Positions 51,401 through 61,900 of a stretch of DNA of 64,000 nucleotides are shown here, piece after piece (the stretch's first letter is position 1; the number at the start of each line of letters is the position of its first letter). Origin of the DNA: Antedon mediterranea. Taxonomy: Eukaryota; Echinodermata; Crinoidea; Comatulida; Antedonidae. A program made the translations under genes and the position numbers. The stretch lies in the NCBI RefSeq assembly GCF_964355755.1, contig NC_092673.1, positions 21,333,001-21,397,000 on the forward strand. Direction: 5' to 3'. A model generated the notes under the pieces. It was not told the DNA's origin. It did no database searches and saw only the letters and a program-made list of their open reading frames with translations.

Positions 51401-54400
51401 TACATTTGTATTCATCTATTTGTTACTAGATATTATTGGCCTAGATAAACATACAGTAATGTGAGTTGATGTTATTAAGTTACCAACCCATTCCATAAAA
51501 GCAATGACAAATTTAATGTACCGTAATAATTGCATAAAGATTTCTACTAATGTTATTATATTACTTTCACAATTGAATTCGTCGCTTCCATCTCGACAGT
51601 CTGTTTTTCCATCGCAAACGAATAGTTGATGAATGCATTCTTGGTTATTACATTGATAGTCTTCCCTGTAACACCCTTTACAAAATCGAAAATACAATTG
51701 AAATTTAGTTTTTAGAAACAGTTTTCTCCTTTTATTTTGTCTCCCCTCTAACACTCTTTGCCATTAAAAAAAACTCATTAGTGTTTAGTTTTAAACACTA
51801 ATTTTGGTTGAATTTGATTTGATTTTGTAATGTAGAATATGAAGTAAAGAGTAGCTACAGAAGAAAAACAAATAAATAAATTATAAAACAGTTGACAGAC
51901 GTTTGTTTTTATTAATCTCCTAATGCATTCCAAATCTTTGTTTGAAATGATCAATTTGATTTTGTAAATCAAAAATAAATTCCTGGAACGTCTTGATAAA
52001 TCTTAGTTTAATTTGTGTTATCAGCGAATAGTTACATTAGTTTAATTGCATATGACCTCCAAAAGTTAAAGATCGATAATTAATCTTTTACTTGAGTCAA
52101 CAGCAATTGTTGTAAGTTCAAATATAGTACACGGCAAATATCTTTTATGAATAATATTTCATGCCAACTTCTATATTAGATATTGGAAATCGTTTCCTTT
52201 AAATCAAAATAAACAAATATCTCTTTTAAAATGTATTATAGTTTAATTGCTGTAAATGACCTCCAGAAGATCAATAATTAATCTTCTACTTGATTCAACA
52301 GCAATTGTTCAAATAACAATAAGTTCAAATATAGTCCCCGGCAAATATTTTATATGAATAATATTTCATGCCAACTTCTATATTGGATATTGGAAATCGC
52401 TCCCTTTAAATCAAAATAAACATATATTTCTTTTTAAATGTATTTACATCTTTCGAGAAACAAATGATTTAGTCATAAAATCTTGTAGAAACAAAAATTT
52501 GAAATATTTTACATCAAATTTAGAAATTCTTACCTTTGAACGACTTCTCAACCTGCTCCACTGTTGTCGTTACATTAAGATACATATCTGTCAAAAGGTA
52601 GTAGATTTCAGTTTCTTTCATTCATGGCTATATTTGCTGTTAATGTGTACTACTAACATTCGCATATAATTTCTATTCAAACTTACACTTATAACTATTG
52701 TCTTATTAGTAAGAGATAATTAAGATACTTCGTTATTGTCATGACCCCAAAAATAGACTCATAATATGCATGTATGTGTCTGAAACTGCAGAAATCACAT
52801 GGCCTACATAATTATATAAATGCATAAACTGAATTATCTTTGAAAATGAAGAGTCTGGTACATTTTGATGCATGTTTCAGATTTTTTTTTTACATAAATT
52901 TTAAAAGAGAAAATCTTCTGATTTGACAACTGCAAATTCATCAGTTTAATAATAAATTTCCATTATTTTTTTAATGTAACTAAGACTCTATATAAATCAT
53001 CAATGACATCTATTCCTATTAAGCTCTGCCAATGTGATGTGCTATCTGGACATGATGATGTCATATCACTTCCATATTTGGGCGTATCAGTACCACTGTA
53101 TTTTGGCACATCACACCTTTTTGTCAAATTAGTTTGACAGTCTAGACAGAGTTTTTTGATCTTGAGATAAAATGAATAATGAACGAATGAAATGAATACC
53201 TAGTTGATATTTGCAGATGTACTGCGATGTTGTAGGAAACTCGCAAGCTACCTCATTCCATTGTTCAAGAGAATGGAAGTTGTCCAATCTTATTAGAGTA
53301 CACTGCTCCAAATCACCAGCTTTTGGTTGGTTCTTAGCTACATTTTCTTTTCTAAATGATGTTTAAAAAATGTAGTTGAATTTAAACTTTTTAAATCAAA
53401 GGAAAAATGCCACAACTAGTCTTTAGAATTTATATTATTTATAGTTTCATTGTGATGAAAGTTAACAGTAGGCCAGTATCTTATTCTTCTTGTTAAACTA
53501 GATTAGAGTATGAAAAGAATGATCCCTTTTCAAAAGTTAGTGTACCGCAAACTTATCTTTACTAGTAATAATAAATGAAGTTATTACCCGTCTTGCATAT
53601 ACCAGGCTGTGTAGCTCATTGGACTTCCATTGCTCCACGATAACAAACCATTGGAACTTAACCTGTCAGACAATCCTGAAAAATAACCTCACCAGTATAA
53701 AAAGAAATGTCACTTGCCAACACAAATACAACATGTCCATATAATGTTTTCTAATATAAACGCTGCGCAGTCGCAAACACAAAATCGGGATCGCTCTCCA
53801 ATTTATCGCAAGCAAATCATAGTTAACCTTCACTAAAGAGCCCAGAAGCATTTCTATATGAAATCACACAACGCATTACGTACATATCTATAATGTATAG
53901 AAATATACAGCTTACCTATATAAACCTCTGTGTGCTCAGAATTCCAGAAATGAGTCAACATGTAGTGAATGAATTCCATTTCTAGTTCTGTTGATACGAA
54001 CACAAGATGTGCATTCATTTGCTCACATTCCCACTTTGCATCTGTCCAGGTAATGTACTGCATATTCGAAAAGTTTCTATAGCAAGCGTTGCCATAGAAT
54101 ATCCACTCGGGACTACATTTATCTATAATGATAATAATGATAAAGAGTATCAAATGTATATTAAGTTACAATTGGAATAATTCATGTATTTCAAAACAAT
54201 TTGTTATGAAAAATAATAATAATTGTTTATGTGAATTTGAATGAAATACACGCCGTATTGTAAAACAGTTTAAATAGTTGGGAGGAAAATGCATAGTTAC
54301 TTGAATTGAAATCGGCTCCATCGCTCACGATCGATTCCGACGTATAGCTGGCCTGGAATCCATGGCCACTCACAGTGCTATCCGAGTAAAAGACCAAACT

Positions 54401-57400
54401 CATTTTGGTTCGACTACTGATCACATACTCGGGTGGTCTATTGTAATTACAGAATTCTCCGATTATGTCATCACTCTCTACTTCTCCATCGTAGACGATT
54501 ATTGTGTCAGATTGACACAACGCATCACTTGGTATATCAAAGTCCAGAAAAGTGAGTCGAATAAAACTAGAGCTTGATGGACTTTCGATGTACCAGGTGC
54601 AACGACTGCCGGGTGAATAGTCAAATGGATAATTGAACGTAGAAAATGTGGCATCAGCAAGATTGCATTCGACGTTTGATTCGTAAGTTATAACATGACA
54701 ACCGGGTGTTTCTGTAAAATATAAATTTGAAGCAATGCCTTATATTATATGAACTCCAATTTTATGATTGATTTTATAAATAATTTATCATAAAACTTTC
54801 TAGAAAATTCCAAATTGGAATTGTGCAACATGTTTCAGCTTCTGTGTAGTTGTTAAAATAACAGCCCTTAAACGAAATCTTAGTACTTACTTACTTTCGT
54901 TTTTATTTTACAATGCATTAACTTGATTACAGATTAATTTAAAGAATTAAATAAAAGATGCAAAGCCTAGACCAAAAGACCAAATAAGCTCAAGAGAGCT
55001 TTAAACCTGGTTTCACCAGAACAAAATAATTACTAATAATAATTGTATCAAATAATAACAATACATAGATTTAAGTAAATAAGGTCAGACAAGTAGTAGT
55101 AATAATATAAAAATATAAACATATAAGAAAAAACAGTGTTTAGTACAGTAAATAGTTTAGGAGCGATTGGGAAAATTGCGTTTGCTTTATTGAGAACCAA
55201 TCGTAAACGTGTTTCTTTAGAGGGAACCGGTCATAGAGGATCTGTGCTTACCGCAGTTTCTTTCGTCTCGTTCATCTGAACAATCGTAATTACCATCACA
55301 ATGACGGGATATTTGCACAACAGTAGCATCACCACATGTTACTAAATCATTACAAGAATAAATTAAATAAAATTAAAGTAATAATTATATATTTCCTGAA
55401 AAAAATAATAATGTTATTCACTGCGAAATGGGTCTTAATCAATGGTATTAAACGCAATTGTACTTAAAATACCATAAAAATATTCTTAAATAAAGATTTT
55501 TTGTAATGCAAATAATAAAATGGCAATCTAATAATATGGCAATATATTTTGTATATGAACCATAAAAGTTGTAATAATTAATAAGCAGTAAATTCAGCTT
55601 TACCAAGTGCTCGATAAAATGAGCGGTATCACGTCTACCTACCAAAACAACCTGCAGTATTGCGTCTTCTGACAGTAATCTTCATCCCATGTGATAGTTT
55701 AGTAGAGTAAGATATTATTTAGAGGGTTAGGTTAAGTTAATATTTAGGAGTTATGTGCTATCGTATGGGCCTGTTGCCGTCATCAGACACGATACTGTGG
55801 GATGTATATTGACACTAGACATGGTATCATACGAGGATCGACTGTATCTTAAAAATAGACTGAAGTATGTCAACATAAAGACAAGCTTTAAGTTAGACTT
55901 TTCTCGATAAAAATAACACAAAATAATGTTACCACAGTTGCCCTCATCTTGCCCATCTTTACAGTCCAAAATATGATCACATACTTGTGCTGAAGGCAGA
56001 CATCGGCCATCATCCGTGCACTGATATTCGTTCTCTCCACAAGCTATATTGAACCATATATTGGTTGTAATGTATACATTTTAAACTCTAATAGCACAAC
56101 GTAAGAACTAAAATAAGGAAACTACAAGTTACGGCTTCCAGTTAAAGATGTATTGTCCCCCAAAAAATCAGACTTTGAATAGTCAATTTTGCAGATTTAA
56201 TCAAGTTAATCACTTGTAAAAAGATCAAATAAACGGTTAAACTTAACCAAAAAATTATTGATTTGATAATTTGACTATTTTTTGCTTTTAATTTTAGTTT
56301 TTTAAGGTATATATATATATTTTTTTTTTTTTCGATCCCCATTTTTTTGGTAAAAGTGAATAACTATTATGTAGGCCTAACAATAAAATTGCATATTCAA
56401 CAAAAACATGTAAAACAATTATTTTTTCAGAGGGACAATACATCTTTAATGTATACATGTAAAATTAGTATTATCTATAAGCATAACGTTTGAACGACAA
56501 GGTCAATATAGAAAACAAAAATGAACGGCTGCCGATGGATAATTTGCTTTGCTAATTCTTACGGAAAGTTAAAGACAAGTTGGCAAAAACTATACCTGGA
56601 TTGGAAACATAAGCATCCTCCCACACGCTCTCACTAACTCCCTTATCTACCTACTTAACTTTAAATCAGTGTAAAGTCTATAAGCACTCACTGGCTAAAC
56701 CCAGTGGCCTCGTTTACGCCACTGCTTGAAATACTGACTTACCACAACTTGCAATTTCATCAGAATAGTCTGGACAGTTACCAAAGCCGTCACACACAAA
56801 TCGTGCTGCAACACAGTAACTTCCACCAGATTCGACACACAGTGTATCGTTAACACTGGAACATTCTACGATGTGATACATTAAGAATTAGTCTGGGTTC
56901 CAAACGGAGATTTGACTTAATATTAGTAAAAAGATAAATATTTTGGCATATATGGCGTTTCATACGTATACTACTTAAAACTTTTAAACATCGAAACGTT
57001 GATAATTAAATTAAATAATCGCGTGAAATTTAGTGCGCGTTATCATATAACTTTTTTTTAATGATTTTATCTTTTGCCGTTCAGATTTTTCGTAAGCCGG
57101 TTGGTGCCGGTTTTGTTTTTAAATTGTCATTGTGTTATTTATTGGAGTAGAAGGCTCTTCTACAGTTACCCGTATTAAAGTTTTAAATATTTATAAATGT
57201 TATCATTATTACTATTATTACACTCGCAGTATCATGAGGAAAAAATTACCATAACAGTGGCGGCTCCATGATTTATATTAAACTATAGCAAATAAAATTC
57301 ATAATTACCACATGAATATTCATCACTTGCGTCACCACAATTGTCATACATATTGCATCGGTACGTCATTGGAATACAGCGACCATTATTGCATTTGAAC

Positions 57401-58875
57401 ATCGACTCGTCACACACTATCAAAATCAAATACAACAATCGATCGATGCTATTTAATTTCCATTCAAACGTAAATAAAAGAAATTATAGGTTCAATCATG
57501 ATTTTACGCGGGTAGTAATTTAAAACTGAAATATTGGAAATGGCAAGATAATGTTGCAAATTTTATTCTTGGCGAAATAGAATTTTAATTTTTCTTTTTC
57601 CTTCATAGATAGCCTATTGCAAAGAGACACCGTCAATGCGCGCGTAGGTCGATGCTTGTTGCGCTTCAATCGCCATCTTGGTTGCTCAAATCTTTAATTT
57701 ATTTAATATAAGTTCCACAGTTCCCCTGTTATTACAGGCATCCATGATAACAGAATAACTTTAATTTAATTTATAACCAAGAAACCAACAACAAATACTT
57801 ACTACATGATGGCCATTCGAAATTTGGAATAGAACAGTCGGTAGCAGGGATATCACATGGTCCAGGGGAGTAACTACAGTCTACAGTCGTTTCAGGACTT
57901 GATATTAAATCTAAGAACAATGACAAAACATTCCTGAATAAATGATACGCGTACAGAAAACATGTTTTTATTTATGTATAAATGGTAAATGTATTATCTT
58001 TGACATGAGAACGAATTTAATATCGAGTGGTTAAGGTACAGTACGCAATACAGGTGTAATGAATTACCATTCCTAACACAGTATCATAGTGTCTACATGA
58101 TGCATTCTAGAATAAGATGTTTTGATTTAAGAAACCATGTATAATTAATAAGAACAATCAGGAACATTCCAGAAACGCTATTAATAGAAACTGTAATCCA
58201 ATAGAATTAAGAAGTATAAAGAACGATCTAGAAGGATAGGAATATCTTGTATATAAAACTTAAAAGGATGTAAAACTATTGTAAGGTTGTTGGATATTAT
58301 AGATTGTAAAGGTTATTGTGAAGCTGTTGTTTAAAGTGCTTACTGGATTGTTGAAAGTTGATTGAAATTAATGCTTTGTTTTGGAGTTATTTTACAACTT
58401 TGTGGATTTTGTGTGTATACTTTTATGTCACAAGGGAGTTCCTAAAGTATTTTCAACCGCTCGGAAACATACGTAAGAGGAGTTCGTGACAACAGGAACG
58501 ACGTAAGCGCTACTCAAGTAATTGCCCAATTATCATCAGATCATCAGAACTGTCGCCTTTGATTGGTCAACCCACTTGAGTTGCGCCTATCGTTGTTGCG
58601 TTGCGCTTTAATTTACTGTACAATATATCAATATAACACTTACTAATTCCAAAAACTTCCACTTCACATAACGTAAGATATTCGTTTCTACCAACAACAC
58701 ACACAGACACATAACGTCCATACATGAGTTCGTTGCACTCTACCCGGATGTTTGTACTAAGTAAAATACTTTCAGCCGACACAGTTGAACCACATCTTGG
58801 ATTCACCGAATGAGGAGTTGGGTTCATGCCGATATGAACGACAGCATTAGTCAGGCGCTCGGCTAAAATTGAACG

Positions 58876-58913
<38 letters not shown>

Positions 58914-61900
58914 AAATATAACTAAATAAACGTACTAAATAAACAATTATGACATCGATACATTAATAGAAGTAGTATGGGTCCAAATCACCTAACTAAA
59001 GGACGACGAAAAATACTGAAGCAGCACTTTTGCGATACGGTGCAGTTAGTAGGAGGCCTAGTTATATGGAAGAAAGACTAACAAAAAGGCTATTTTGTGA
59101 CGATTTAAAGGAAAATAGATCACTCGAACATCGTAATAATATTCATTTAGAAAGTAAAAACTCGCGTGTAGTCATGAATTTAGGCCGTGTTTCGCCGATA
59201 ATTAACCGATAAAAATTAACCGTTAAACTGCCTACGGAAACGGGGTTTAACCGATTCCCACCGATTAATAACCGATAATTATCTCATTCAAATCAAATAA
59301 TAATAATCGGATAAAATGCGATAATTGTTAACCTTTGACCTGAAGGACAGATCTGATTGGGTCTCTGGTTGTTTGATAATGCCTAAATCATGCGCACTTT
59401 AATTAACCGATAAACTGCCTGTGGAAACATGGTTAAACTGATTTCCACTAGAGAAAAATTAACCGATAATTATCTCATTCAGATAATTATCGGATAAAAT
59501 GCGATAATTTGTAACATTTGACCTGAAGAACAAATTGTTGCGATGTGATGGGCTCCCTGTTATTTTTTTATAATGACTGATTATGCGCACTCTATTGGTT
59601 GAAAAATTAACCGATAATTTATTTCTTGGCTGCGGAAACACGCCCTCTGATGATCAGAATGTCTTAATCAGAGAAAACATCAATACAAATTGATTTGTTA
59701 TTACAATTAGAATTGTTAATCTCAAATTACAATGCGTGTTGGATCTCAATTTCAATAATGCTTGTAAAATACTTACTTTCTAACGATCTAGATATGATAC
59801 TAATTAGTAATAAATAATACCTGCACTTTCTCGATTAACAATATCGACAAATTGCACTGCATATGCCTTTTCCAAATCAACAGTCCACCAAGGCTCAAAA
59901 TCGTTATCTGTTTAATTATCAAAGAATAGCAAATCTCAAAAGACATTCTTTGGTAGTTTATTTAGGTCTACGTTTCTCGCTGCTGCTTTAGCCAGCTACA
60001 TCTCCAGAGGATTACTCATTCAGAAGCTATATCAAGCAGCAAGTTATAGTTTTAGAGGCTGACGTTTTTGATAATTTGTGAACTAGGACAGGTTATGCTC
60101 AAATTACAAACCCCAAAGCCCGTCTGGGAGAAGAGAGTATACAGTATTACTGTATATAGATGCATGTAGACGGTAATCTGTAAAATCTTGTTCAATAAAT
60201 AATGACTTTATTCTTGTTGTCAACCTAGGCCAGTATTTATAATAATTCACTGTCAAATAATCAAAACATTATTTTGGCTGTTTAGGCTGGTATTTACAAT
60301 GAGTCCCATTTGACTGTCAATCTAGACCGATATTATAATACTGTAATTCGCTGTCAGATAATCATTGAATTATTATTTGTTTAATTCGGGGTAGGCATTT
60401 ATTCTAATACAAACTAGCTATCAAGTTTGGTTGCCTCTTGCACATAGGCGCAACGCAAGTGCCAGCTGACCAATCCAAAGCGAAAGTTCGGACGATCGTG
60501 GTTTGTTCAACATACGTCCTTGTGTTGTGCCCTAGTGTGAACTAAGCTTAAAACAAGATAGCAATTACGTACGTGTGTGCGTACACGAACCAGAGTTGAA
60601 GAATGGATTTGGATCGCCGTCTACAGCCAGGTCTGAGCCTCTAGGATCCCCTGCCACTACAAGTACACTGCTCTGTTTCGTAGGCTTACCACGAGATACC
60701 AACTCTTATTGATAAATTGAAAATAAGAAACGCGGTATATAGGTAATATATGAAATGCAAGTATTGTGACATACTATAACCTTTAAATTATTACTATATA
60801 CTATAATATAACAAGTTGGATGTACGAAGTTAATTTACTTACATATATAAATAAAAAAATTGTAATGCGCAATGTGAGTAACCAATGGCCAATAAAATAA
60901 AAATACAATTTGAAAAAAAAGGCAATATGGCTCTCTGAAGATGCGATTTAATGGTTATATGATATGCATTAAAATACACAATACAGTACCTTTAATTAAT
61001 GTAACGTGCGCTTATTAAACCCAAGGCGTAGATTTAAACATTTTTAAACAGGGTAAGTAATAATCATGGAGTATTAATTAATGGTATAATTATACAAAAC
61101 TAACTTACCCACTGCTCTCCATATAAGATGGAATCCTTTTCCGGATAAATTTGAATCAGACACGAACATTAACAACATAGAATTGGCTTCCGATAGCAAT
61201 GTGTAATAATTACTGCCGCATAGTCTATATGGATTTAAAAAACGAAATTAATTCATAATCAAACTATTTTAAATTAGGTGTATTAGATATATTAATGGTT
61301 CCTTATTTAATTTGTTTATTCAAGCATTAGCTACTGCTATAGAATTAATAACTGAGAGATAAAATGGTGGTACGGATATATTACACAGAATTGTTGATAT
61401 ATTTGAGGTTAATGATTTTGGGCCTATTTTTTCTATATAAAATGTAGGTAAATATTTGCATTTGGCGTCATCGTTTTCATACAGTCTCCTGTACCATTTA
61501 AGTTGGAAAGATATTAGTAAGTCTGTTAATAAACAATGATGTAATTCATATGCAAACTTATTCAGCAACCCCACCTCTCCAAGAGGCCAATTATGTTGGA
61601 GTTATTGGTCCTAATAATTTGCACCAGCCTATTTCAAATCAAGTCAGCAGAATTAAGTACAATAATTGTTATGGAAATAAAATAAAATAAATACAATACA
61701 ATTAATAGTACAATCAACAGATTCATTCAAGGATAACCTTCATTAAATAACATTATTTATTAGTTTACATGATTTTAATTACAAAATTATAAATAGACCA
61801 GGAGATGTAAGTATATTATAAATAAACCGTCTATTGCCACGTGCTGCGATTCATTTTATGATACCATCATTTTTATTGTAATTAATCGTACCAAAAACAA

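Noticed and set aside
54362-54577. 71-codon plus-strand open frame
   Set aside because: It is antisense to the second CUB exon.
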